From NCBI GenBank assembly GCA_024226315.1, contig JAAELT010000661.1, positions 1-64,000 of the forward strand: 64,000 nucleotides of DNA, given 5' to 3'. The translations under genes were made by a program, and so were the position numbers. Position 1 is the first letter of the stretch. Each line of letters begins with the position of its first letter. The notes under the pieces are model-generated. The model was given only the letters and a program-made list of their open reading frames with translations, was not told the DNA's origin and ran no database searches. This document shows, one piece after another, positions 37,859-44,916 of this stretch. Source of the stretch: a bacterium. Its GTDB lineage: Bacteria; Acidobacteriota; Thermoanaerobaculia; Multivoradales; J023.

Positions 37859-37968
37859 CCCGCAGCATTCGAGTTTTACAGGATCGTTACGCGGTAGCTT
37901 CGGTCGCCCGGGTAGCTTGTGCGTATCTACCGTTACCTTCAAGCCCGATCTGAAAAGGAGATTTGCCG

Positions 37969-39084
37969 ATGCCTGGTCGAATCCTGATGTCCGCCGTGAT
38001 CCTGAGCCTCGTCCTCCTCGCCCTGGCCGCGGCCGGCGCGGAGATGGCCACCGGAAAACCGGAGCTGAAGTCGGCGGGGCAGCTCGCCTTCGGCCCCGGC
38101 GACGTGTTGTTCGTCGCCGATTCGGCCGGCACCGCCGTCCACGCCTTCGATCTGAAGGACTCCGCCAAGCCGTCCGGCGAGGAGCTGCCGAGCATCGACG
38201 AGATCGACGAGAAGGTGGCCAGCCTGCTCGGTACCACGGCCCGCGATGTGCTGATCCAGGACATCGCCGTGCATCCCGGGTCGAAGAACGTCTATCTGTC
38301 GGTCTCCCGGGGCCGTGGCGATGACGCGGCGCCGGCGGTGGTGAAGGTCGACGTCAAGGGCCAGCTGTCGCTGGTGGACCTGAAAGGCGCCACCGCCACC
38401 TCGGCCATGATCACCAACGCCCCGGCGGCCGACGCCAAGACCCGCCGCGGCAACCCGATGCGTGCCCTCACCATCACCGACATCGCCTTCCACGACGGCC
38501 ACCTCTACGTCGCCGGCCTGTCGAACGAGGAGTTCGCCTCCAACCTGCGCAAGATCCCCTATCCCTTCAGCGGCGAGATGGACGCCACCAGCGTCGAGAT
38601 CTACCATGGCGCGCACGGCAAGTTCGAGACCCACGCCCCGATCCGAACCCTGATGCCGTACGAGAGCGGCGGCCAGGCGCACCTGCTGGCGGCCTACACC
38701 TGCACGCCGCTGGTGACCTTTCCGCTCGACAAGCTCGAGGACGGCGCTCACCTGAAGGGCACCACCATCGCCGAGCTCGGCTTCGGCAACGCGCCGCTCG
38801 ACATGATCCAGTTCGACAAGGAGGGCGAGCCCTACGTGCTGATCCTCAACTCGAGCCGGGGTGGCATGCGGATCAAGGCGTCGGACATCGACAAGGCGGG
38901 GCCGATTTCGACCGACACCGACGTCACGCGCGACGAGCCGCTCGTCGGTGTGCCGTACCTCACCGTGCCGATGGGCGGCATCCTGCGCGCCGACAACTAC
39001 AACGACGACAAGCTCGTCGTCTTGCGCCGCGACCTGGATACCGGTTCTCTGCAGCTGCGACTGTGGACGACGGCGTGGATCTGA
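37969..39084 (+). CDS. Exported beta-propeller-like protein
   Basis: The ATG at 37969 has AGGAG 8 nt upstream, so the TTG two codons earlier is not used. The 371-residue protein has a signal peptide (LILSLVLLALAAAGAE-like, to about 22). The rest alternates short beta strands with patterns such as LAFGPGDVLFVADSAGTAVH and ITDIAFHDGHLYVAGLSNEE, typical of a seven-bladed NHL/YVTN-like propeller. No catalytic site is visible. The 3' end overlaps the next gene by about 10-22 nt, so both are probably co-expressed and may form an exported pair. Confidence 0.8.
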   Translation: MPGRILMSAVILSLVLLALAAAGAEMATGKPELKSAGQLAFGPGDVLFVADSAGTAVHAFDLKDSAKPSGEELPSIDEIDEKVASLLGTTARDVLIQDIAVHPGSKNVYLSVSRGRGDDAAPAVVKVDVKGQLSLVDLKGATATSAMITNAPAADAKTRRGNPMRALTITDIAFHDGHLYVAGLSNEEFASNLRKIPYPFSGEMDATSVEIYHGAHGKFETHAPIRTLMPYESGGQAHLLAAYTCTPLVTFPLDKLEDGAHLKGTTIAELGFGNAPLDMIQFDKEGEPYVLILNSSRGGMRIKASDIDKAGPISTDTDVTRDEPLVGVPYLTVPMGGILRADNYNDDKLVVLRRDLDTGSLQLRLWTTAWI

Positions 39085-40244
39085 GCTTGCTGCGCCCCGG
39101 CGCTGCGGCGTTGGCCGTGGCGCTCTTGTGGTCGCTGCCAGCAACGGCCGATCCCTCGATCCGCCTCGACCAGGCCGCCGGCACGGTCGAGGCGGTCGGC
39201 CTCGATCCTGACCTGCTCGGCGCTCTCGGCAAGCTGACCGCGGACGACTGGCGTGCGGTCTTCCCTGTCTACACCGGGTCCGAGCCGCCGGCCGACGGTT
39301 CGCGACCGCCGGTCGCCGGCGCCTGGACGGTGGAGGAGGGCATCGTACGCTTCCGACCGCGCTTCCCGCTCGTCCCCGGCCTGGGCTACGTCGCCCGGCT
39401 CGACGTCGCCGCGCTGCGCGCCCTGGCGACGGGTGCCGAAGGCGACGAGGCGCCGGTCGAGGCACGCCTGTCGCTGCCGGCGCGCCCACCGTCGCCGCCC
39501 ACCGTGGTGAACCGTATCTATCCCACCGCCGAGGAGCTGCCCGAGAACCTGCTGCGCTTCTATGTTCACTTCTCGGCGCCCATGAGTCGCGGCGAGGCCT
39601 ACGAGCACATCTACCTCTTCGACGACACCGGCAACCGCCTCGAGGGCGTGTTCCTCGAGGTCGGCGAGGAGCTGTGGGCCCCGGGCATGCGCCGGCTGAC
39701 CGTGTTCTTCGATCCGGGGCGCATCAAACGCGGCCTCCGCCCGCACGCGGAAGCCGGCACGCCGCTCCTCGCCGGCACCTCCTACCGGCTGGTGATCGAC
39801 CCCGCCTGGCGCGACGCCGAGGGCCAGCCCCTGGCGGCGCTGTTCGACAAGACCTTCACCGCCACCCCCGCCGACCGCGAGATGCTCGATCCCGCCGACT
39901 GGCGCATCACCCCGCCCGCCGCCGGCAGCCTGGAGCCGCTCGAGCTCCGCTTCCCCGAGCCGCTGGATCACGGCCTGCTGCGGCGCGTCGTCTGGATCAC
40001 TGACGTCGGCGGCGCCCATCTCGACGGGCGCGCCGAGATCGCCGAGGAGGAGCGCCTGTTCCGCTTCTTCCCGGCCGAGCCCTGGCGCCCCGGCGAGCAC
40101 GCCATCGAGGTCGAGGCGATCCTCGAAGACCTCGCCGGCAACAACCTGAAGCAGGTCTTCGATGTCGACCTCACCGCGCCGCCGCACCCGGCGAAGGAGA
40201 CGCGGGAGATGGTGACGCTGCCGTTCAGCATCGCCTCACCCTGA
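39063..40244 (+). CDS. Exported protein with Ig-like (Big_5-type) domains
   Basis: The 393-residue product is read from GTG 39063; GTG 39075 is an equally plausible start and no Shine-Dalgarno decides. A signal peptide (AAALAVALLWSLPATADPS) is followed by two beta-sandwich-like parts; YPTAEELPENLLRFYVHFSA and LELRFPEPLDHGLLRRVVWI match the phrase pattern of bacterial Ig-like domains that open with a prediction about loads or extreme values. It overlaps the propeller gene upstream. The function is unknown; a structural or binding role outside the cytoplasm is likely. Confidence 0.75.
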   Translation: MDDGVDLSLLRPGAAALAVALLWSLPATADPSIRLDQAAGTVEAVGLDPDLLGALGKLTADDWRAVFPVYTGSEPPADGSRPPVAGAWTVEEGIVRFRPRFPLVPGLGYVARLDVAALRALATGAEGDEAPVEARLSLPARPPSPPTVVNRIYPTAEELPENLLRFYVHFSAPMSRGEAYEHIYLFDDTGNRLEGVFLEVGEELWAPGMRRLTVFFDPGRIKRGLRPHAEAGTPLLAGTSYRLVIDPAWRDAEGQPLAALFDKTFTATPADREMLDPADWRITPPAAGSLEPLELRFPEPLDHGLLRRVVWITDVGGAHLDGRAEIAEEERLFRFFPAEPWRPGEHAIEVEAILEDLAGNNLKQVFDVDLTAPPHPAKETREMVTLPFSIASP

Positions 40245-40268
40245 ACCATGAAGGCTTGCGAGGATGTC

Positions 40269-40298
40269 TTGTGGAAACTCCCTTCGAGCCGTTATACT
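40269..40298 (+). promoter_or_regulatory. Promoter of the first toxin-antitoxin module
   Basis: TTGTGG (40269-40274) and TATACT (40293-40298) are 18 bp apart. The ATG at 40305 lies 6 nt after the -10 box, so the mRNA should begin at the start codon (leaderless). The same GTTATACT occurs before the second module and at 63853. Confidence 0.6.
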
Positions 40299-40304
40299 CA
40301 AGGT

Positions 40305-40541
40305 ATGAAAACTGCGATTTCGGTTCCCGACAACGTCTTCGAGGACGCGGACCGGCTGGCCGAACGGCTTGCCAAGACCCGCAGCCAACTCTATACCGAA
40401 GCGATGGTGGAGTACCTCACGCGCCATGATCCCGATACCGTCACCGAGAGACTCAATGTTGTCCTGGACGCGCTTCCCGAGCAAGAAGATCGCTTCGTGA
40501 CCGAGACCTCCCGCAGCATTCTCGAGCGGGTCGATTGGTGA
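40305..40541 (+). CDS. Antitoxin, ribbon-helix-helix type (first MazEF-like module)
   Basis: The 78-residue protein starts at ATG 40305; the ORF could begin at 40248, but that part lies in the promoter. MKTAISVPDNVFEDADRLAE followed by LAKTRSQLYTEAMVEYL is the usual N-terminal ribbon-helix-helix of CopG/MazE-like antitoxins, which dimerise to bind DNA. The C-terminal part (RFVTETSRSILERVDW) should wrap the toxin. It is followed by a MazF toxin with a 4-nt GTGA overlap, the standard layout, and would repress its own promoter. Confidence 0.9.
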   Translation: MKTAISVPDNVFEDADRLAERLAKTRSQLYTEAMVEYLTRHDPDTVTERLNVVLDALPEQEDRFVTETSRSILERVDW

Positions 40542-40882
40542 TCCGCCAGGGAGGGGTTTGGTGGGCGAATCTACCCGAACCCGAGGGCTCTGAGGCCGGC
40601 TTCCGCCGACCGGTGGTCGTTGTTCAGGGTGATCGATTCAACCGTAGTCGGATCGCCACAACCGTCTGCGTGCCTCTGACCAGTCAGCTACGTTGGGCCG
40701 ATGCGCCGGGCAACGTCTTCCTGTCGGCGCAATCGACGAGCCTGCCACGTGACTCGGTGGCGAATGTCGCCCTGGTTCTCGCCGTGAACAACCAGCAACT
40801 GGACGAGTGCGTTGGCCTGATCAAGGAGCGGGAGCTTCAGCAGATCTTGAACGGCATCGACATGGTTCTCGGGAAAGGGTAG
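40538..40882 (+). CDS. MazF/PemK-type toxin endoribonuclease (first module)
   Basis: The GTG at 40538 overlaps the antitoxin stop. The 114-residue toxin has the MazF signature: IRQGGVWWANLPEPEGSE, then RRPVVVVQGDRFN with the catalytic Arg, TVCVPLTSQ with the Thr/Ser of the active site, and a C-terminal LNGIDMVLGKG helix. MazF proteins cut mRNA at short sequences, are inactive when bound by the antitoxin, and are usually stress or plasmid-stability elements. The length is normal. Confidence 0.92.
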   Translation: MIRQGGVWWANLPEPEGSEAGFRRPVVVVQGDRFNRSRIATTVCVPLTSQLRWADAPGNVFLSAQSTSLPRDSVANVALVLAVNNQQLDECVGLIKERELQQILNGIDMVLGKG

Positions 40883-40919
40883 TGCTGCCGTTCACTGTCG
40901 AATCGGAGTGAACGGCGGT

Positions 40920-40925
40920 TATACT
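40920..40925 (+). promoter_or_regulatory. -10 box TATACT of the second toxin-antitoxin module
   Basis: GTTATACT ends 9 nt before the ATG at 40935, predicting a leader of about 3 nt. No Shine-Dalgarno is present in front of the ATG. Confidence 0.55.
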
Positions 40926-40934
40926 GGACTCGCC

Positions 40935-41141
40935 ATGAGCCAGAGCATGCCCGACCAGACGTTGCTCGACAAGATTCGCTCCCTGCCCGCGGAGAAGATG
41001 GCGGAGGTCGAGGACTTTGTCGATTTCCTTCGCCAGCGCGATGACGATCGGCGCCTAACACGGGCCGCCACCGAGCTTTCCGAGGATGCCTTCCGGAGAG
41101 TCTGGGACAACGACGAAGATGCCGCCTACGATCAGCTATGA
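40935..41141 (+). CDS. Antitoxin, DUF2281-like (second module)
   Basis: The 68-residue protein begins at ATG 40935; an ATG at 40908 lies upstream of the -10 box. DKIRSLPAEKMAEVEDFVDF followed by LRQRDDDRR is the typical helix of the DUF2281/VapB-like antitoxin group, and the C-terminus is acidic (VWDNDEDAAYDQL). The stop overlaps the following toxin gene by 23 nt. It is not related in sequence to the antitoxin of the first module. Confidence 0.8.
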   Translation: MSQSMPDQTLLDKIRSLPAEKMAEVEDFVDFLRQRDDDRRLTRAATELSEDAFRRVWDNDEDAAYDQL

Positions 41142-41466
41142 GTTCGGCGACATCGTTCTCGTCCCGTTCCCCTTCACCGACCAGACTGCTCGCAAGCAGC
41201 GTCCCGCCGTCGTCGTAAGCTCCCCGGTCTACAACCGAGAGCGCCGCGATCTCATTCTCCTGGCGATCACCAGCCAGATCCGATCGCCCCCCTTTCCCGG
41301 TGAGGCTGCTATCGCCCAATGGCGGGATGCAGGGCTCTTGAAGCCCTCCGTCCTCAAACCGGTGATCACTACCGTCGAGACAGGTCTCGTTCGCAGAAAG
41401 TTGGGGCGGCTGGAGCAGTCAGACTTGCAAGAGCTCCGACGAATCCTGTCAGTCATCCTGGGCTGA
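41119..41466 (+). CDS. MazF/PemK-type toxin (second module)
   Basis: The start is placed at ATG 41119, inside the antitoxin gene; an earlier ATG at 41086 would add 11 residues without a conserved look. The 115-residue toxin has YEFGDIVLVPFPFTDQ, KQRPAVVVSS, and LAITSQIRS, the three MazF core motifs, and ends in a helix LEQSDLQELRRILSVILG. It differs strongly from the toxin at 40538, so the two modules arose separately rather than by tandem duplication. Confidence 0.88.
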   Translation: MPPTISYEFGDIVLVPFPFTDQTARKQRPAVVVSSPVYNRERRDLILLAITSQIRSPPFPGEAAIAQWRDAGLLKPSVLKPVITTVETGLVRRKLGRLEQSDLQELRRILSVILG

Positions 41467-41468
41467 TA

Positions 41469-41508
41469 GAAAGGCCCCCCGGTCCGAGGACCGGAGGACC
41501 GGAGGGCC
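41469..41508 (-). terminator. Terminator between convergent genes
   Basis: On the minus strand GGCCCTCCGGTCC pairs with GGACCGGGGGGCC and is followed by TTTC (41472-41469). It serves the gene ending at 41530 and, without a T tract, perhaps the toxin gene as well. Confidence 0.65.
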
Positions 41509-41529
41509 GGTGGATGGATGGGGTGAGGA

Positions 41530-42414
41530 TCAGTCGGTCGTCTCTTCGGTCACCTCCTGCTCTGTCTCGGCGGCCTCGGCCTCGGTGGTCTCGGCCCCGG
41601 CATAGCCGTCGGCGGTTTGCTCGGCGGTCTGCTCGGCTGCCTGCTCGGCCGCCTCTTCCGCCTGTGCCTCCTTGATCCGGCGAACGATTCGCCGCAGGGT
41701 CGGGCGGAAGCTGTCTGCCAGGTCGTCGCGGCCGGCGAGGCGAAACATGCCCTGCGCCATGCGCACGACGGCCCGGATGTCGCCGTCGAACTCCCGGATC
41801 AGGCGGCGACGCCGGGAGCGCACGTCGAAGCCCTTGCGGCGCTCCTGGTGGCGGTCGCCGACCAGGTCGCCGAGCTCGGTGAGCTCGGGCTCGAGCTGAG
41901 CCGCGAGCTGACTCGGCCCCGCGACCTCTTCGTCGCCGAGGTCGAGCGCGAGCACGGGCTCGAGACCGAGATCGGGATTCTCCAGGCTTGCCTTGACGGT
42001 TGCGGCGTGGTCGTGAAGACGCACCGGTCCGCGGGGAAAGTTCCCCTTGAGGCCGACCCGGCCGAGGCTCTTCACGCCGTAGATGCCACGGCAGGTGGAG
42101 CGCACGTGGCGCAGCTTGGTGTCGACGGCGTCCCGCCGGTCGGTGATTTCGGCGCTGACCTTCTGGTCGTCGTGAGTCTGCTCCACGACGCCGGTGCTGA
42201 GACTCTGCAAACGCTGGCGCTGGCGTGCCACGCTGCGTTTCAGGAGCACCAGCTGAAACCGAACGTCGAGCGCGGTCTCACCTTCCTTCAGGACGGGTGC
42301 CAGGTAGTTGCCGTAGCCGGTGGCGATGCTGTCGATGTAGTGGTCGAAGCCGGCCTCGAGGTTGAGGGCGAGGTCGGTTCGAGTGGTGATCATTTCGGAA
42401 AATTTCAGTGCCAT
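41530..42414 (-). CDS. Hypothetical cytoplasmic helical protein with acidic tail
   Basis: The ATG at 42414 has a strong AGGAGG 7-8 nt upstream; the open frame extends far upstream but that part is non-coding looking. The 294-residue protein begins MALKFSEMITTRTDLALNLE and GFDHYIDSIATGYGNYLAPV, continues with an Arg/Lys-rich helical centre (LLKRSVARQRQRLQSL and RSRRRRLIREF) and ends in an Ala/Glu/Thr-rich tail (repeated AEQT). It has no TM, no signal peptide and no family I recognise. Its upstream region is the 42-bp palindrome array. A role in nucleic-acid or nucleoid structure is conceivable because of its charge pattern, but that is speculation. Confidence 0.8.
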   Translation of the reverse strand: MALKFSEMITTRTDLALNLEAGFDHYIDSIATGYGNYLAPVLKEGETALDVRFQLVLLKRSVARQRQRLQSLSTGVVEQTHDDQKVSAEITDRRDAVDTKLRHVRSTCRGIYGVKSLGRVGLKGNFPRGPVRLHDHAATVKASLENPDLGLEPVLALDLGDEEVAGPSQLAAQLEPELTELGDLVGDRHQERRKGFDVRSRRRRLIREFDGDIRAVVRMAQGMFRLAGRDDLADSFRPTLRRIVRRIKEAQAEEAAEQAAEQTAEQTADGYAGAETTEAEAAETEQEVTEETTD

Positions 42415-42579
42415 GAGTGTTCCTCCTGTGTCTGGTTGCGGTCGGGTAGGTCGGTAGGCATGTGTATTGCCATGGCGGGGGTCTCCTACGGTCGGTTGAT
42501 TCGGTTCCCGGCGACGCCCGGTGCGCCGCTCGCGATGACAACAGGATAGGGACCCGCGACGCCGGACCCCTTCTCCGAT

Positions 42580-42769
42580 GGGCCGGACAAAACGTGCCGC
42601 GACCGGACATTTCCTGAAATGGAGAGCCCTCCGTCCACCGGACAAAACGTGCAGGGCCCGCTCCTGGAGCGGGTTTGCGGCGATGCCGGCAGAGCGTCGA
42701 AGCAACGGAAGCGCGGCACGAAGTGTCCGGTCCTTTTTCAGCCCTGCGCGATTTTGTCCAGGTGGATGG
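42580..42769. repeat. Inverted copies of a GGACAAAACGTGC element
   Basis: CCGGACAAAACGTGC occurs near 42580 and again near 42634. Its inverted relative, CTGCGCGATTTTGTCCAGG, is the first unit of the 42-bp array at 42744. TGTCCGG at about 42724 is another fragment. The elements share the ACGTGC core with the array palindromes. Confidence 0.6.
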
Positions 42770-43122
42770 CGCTGGTTTCGGTGCCCTGCACGAACGTGCA
42801 GGCGCCGGGGACGTCTGCTTTCATGCCGTGCACGAACGTGCAGGCGACGGTGGCGCCCGTGCCGAGGCCCTGCACGAACGTGCAAGTGATGGTGATGCCC
42901 GTGCCGAGGCTCTGCACGAGCGTGCAGGCGATGGTGGCGCCCGTGCCGAGGCCCTGCACGAATGTGCAAGTGATGGTGATGCCCGTGCCGAGGTTCTGCA
43001 CGAACGTGCAGGCGCTGGTGACGTTCGTTCCGGCGGCGTGCCCGAACGTGCAGCGGCCGGCAACGACCGGGACTGTGGCGTGCACGGACCTGCGGGGACC
43101 GTGACCGTCCGTCTCAGTCGAC
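42745..43122. repeat. Array of nine 42-bp units carrying TGCACG-NN-CGTGCA palindromes
   Basis: Units start at 42745, 42787, 42829, 42871, 42913, 42955, 42997, 43039 and 43081, exactly 42 bp apart. Five units (42787 to 42913 and 42997) have perfect 6-bp arms around AA or AG. Outer units (42745, 43039, 43081) are degenerate. Frames are open on both strands (for example 14-residue repeats CTFVQGLGTGATIA on minus and CTNVQAMVAPVPRP on plus), but base changes among the central units do not favour any frame clearly, and no candidate has a good ribosome binding site. I treat it as non-coding until shown otherwise. Confidence 0.85.
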
Positions 43123-43133
43123 GGAAGAAACCG

Positions 43134-43168
43134 CCAGGAGCCTGTTGTGCATCGCAACAGGCTCCTGG
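43134..43168 (-). terminator. Perfect 14-bp hairpin after the AraC-type gene
   Basis: CCAGGAGCCTGTTG (43134-43147), a 7-nt loop, and CAACAGGCTCCTGG (43155-43168). On the minus strand it lies 57 bp after the stop at 43225 and is followed by CGGTTTCTTCC, a modest T-rich stretch. A terminator is the simplest reading. Confidence 0.6.
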
Positions 43169-43224
43169 CCCGGTCGGGGCGGGCCGAAAAGCCGAACGTC
43201 GAAGACTTCGGGTTTTCGGGGCAG

Positions 43225-44916
43225 TTATGTCGCGAGATCCAAAGCCCGGAGCGCCCGCCGGTCCCATTCGAGGGTCTTCAAGACCCGCTCCACCCGGTCG
43301 AGATCCTCGCTCGCCAACTCCACACCGGGCGCCACGGCGCGCGCCAGTGCCTTGAGCGCCGCCAGATCTTCCGGGCTCGCCGCCCGGGCTCCGAGGGTCG
43401 AGGCCAGCTCGGCGGCCAGCGACGACGCCTCGCCCGCTCGGCCCGCCGCCAGGCGGAGGCGGGCGAGGTCGAGGGTGGCGCGGGCGACTCCGAGCTCGTC
43501 GCCCAGCGCGGCGGAGCGCTCGCGGGCCAGGCGCCACGAGTCCTCGGGCGTGCCCGAGCAGTGGCCCTCGAGCCACGACAGCAGGGCTTCGGCGTCCGGT
43601 CCGAGCCCCGGCGCCGCGCTCTGAGCCCGGGGCAGGGCGACCGCCAGCTCGCCCGGGTCGCCGATCAGCACCAGGATTCGCAGCCAGAGGCCGAAGACCG
43701 CCGCCTGTTCCTCGGCCGGCGCTTCCGTGAGCAGGTCGCGCGCTTCCTCCACGTCGGCCAGGACCGCCTGCAGCTCCTCGACCGAGGCGCCTTCGAGGTC
43801 GGCGGCCCGCGCGCGCAGCTCGGCGCGCAACGTCAGTGCCTTCGCCAGGTCGCCGGGGCGCGTCTCCCGGTGATGGGCGACGGATGATTCCGCCAGCTCG
43901 AGGGCCTCCCGCCATCGTCCCCGGTGCCAGTGGAACGCTGCCTCCACGCGGCCGCGCTCGGCGTCCCAGCGCTTGACCCAATCGTCATCGTGGGTGAGCT
44001 CGTCGTCGCGGGCCGAGCGCTCCAGGTCCTGCTCGGCGCCCTCCAGGTCGCCGGTACGCCAGCGTGCCAGCGCCAGGCGCGCCCAGGCCAGGGCCGCGCG
44101 GTTCGAATCGCGCTCGAGCAGGCCGTTGGCGGTCAGGCTGTCGATCGCCAGCAGCGCCAGCTCGACGCCGCGGTCGGGATCCGTGTCGCTCGCCTCCCGG
44201 CTCCGCTCGCTCAGCAGCTCGAAGAGCGTGGCGTCGGGGAACCACACCGCGTCGCGTACCAGCCGTCGCTGCTCGGCGAACGGCAGCGTCTCGACGGTAT
44301 GAGCGAAGCCTTCCGCCAGGGTCCGGCGGCAGCGCGTCCAGGGATCGTCCGCATCGTCAGTCGCCGGTTCGCCGGCGCCGCCCGGAGCCAGCCGCTCCAG
44401 GTAGGCGTCGAGCGCGCGCGCTTCGTCCTCGCTCAGCTCGCCGTCGAGCACGCGCTCCCAGTACTGGTCGGTGTCCGCCCCCGGGGGCAGCGGCCCGGCG
44501 CGCTCGAGCCGCCGCGGCGCCTGCCGCCGATATTGGGACGGGGCCATGCCCAGGAAGCTCTGCAGCGGCCGCCGAAAGGTCGTCGCGCTGTTGTAGCCCA
44601 CCAGGTAGCCGATGTCCGTGATCGACAGCTCCGTCTGGAGCAGCAGCCGCGCCGCGGTCTCGAGCCGGGCGTCACGCAGGCAGTCCCAGGCCGGCTGACC
44701 GACGACGTCGCGCAGCTCGGTGAGGATCTCCGGGTCGGCGCAGCCGGCGGCGTCCAGGATCTTTTCGCGGTCGAGGTCGGGATCGAAGACGTGCTCGCGC
44801 ATGGCGGCGAACAGTGGCCGCAGCCGCTTCGGCGCCCGCCGCTCGTCGCTCTCGATGGCGGCGAGCGCCGGCGCCGCGGCTCGGGCAAGAGCCTCGTGGT
44901 GGTCGGCGAGGTTCAT
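43225..44916 (-). CDS. AraC-type HTH protein with C-terminal helical repeats (second of a pair)
   Basis: The ATG at 44916 overlaps the stop of the upstream paralogue (ATGA). The open frame continues upstream, but there it is shadow of the paralogue. In the 563-residue protein, residues ~20-85 are a helical lead, and ~90-135 an AraC-type HTH (LLQTELSITDIGYLVGYNSA and TTFRRPLQSFLGMAPSQYRR). The remaining ~400 residues are Leu/Ala/Glu-rich helical hairpins that look like degenerate TPRs. No ligand-binding cupin domain is present. The protein likely binds DNA and a protein partner. It is clearly related to its neighbour. Confidence 0.85.
   Translation of the reverse strand: MNLADHHEALARAAAPALAAIESDERRAPKRLRPLFAAMREHVFDPDLDREKILDAAGCADPEILTELRDVVGQPAWDCLRDARLETAARLLLQTELSITDIGYLVGYNSATTFRRPLQSFLGMAPSQYRRQAPRRLERAGPLPPGADTDQYWERVLDGELSEDEARALDAYLERLAPGGAGEPATDDADDPWTRCRRTLAEGFAHTVETLPFAEQRRLVRDAVWFPDATLFELLSERSREASDTDPDRGVELALLAIDSLTANGLLERDSNRAALAWARLALARWRTGDLEGAEQDLERSARDDELTHDDDWVKRWDAERGRVEAAFHWHRGRWREALELAESSVAHHRETRPGDLAKALTLRAELRARAADLEGASVEELQAVLADVEEARDLLTEAPAEEQAAVFGLWLRILVLIGDPGELAVALPRAQSAAPGLGPDAEALLSWLEGHCSGTPEDSWRLARERSAALGDELGVARATLDLARLRLAAGRAGEASSLAAELASTLGARAASPEDLAALKALARAVAPGVELASEDLDRVERVLKTLEWDRRALRALDLAT

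Noticed and set aside
41530..42969. A 479-residue start for the gene at 42414
   Set aside because: The added N-terminus has no homology-like composition and a strong AGGAGG lies before ATG 42414.
42745..43122. Possible CRISPR array
   Set aside because: The whole 42-bp unit is repeated without variable spacers; palindromes are 14 bp and no cas genes are present.
42738..43157. A 139-residue protein with CTFVQGLGTG repeats
   Set aside because: No ribosome binding site, start inside a perfect hairpin, and no synonymous bias among repeats. Kept only as a possibility in the array finding.
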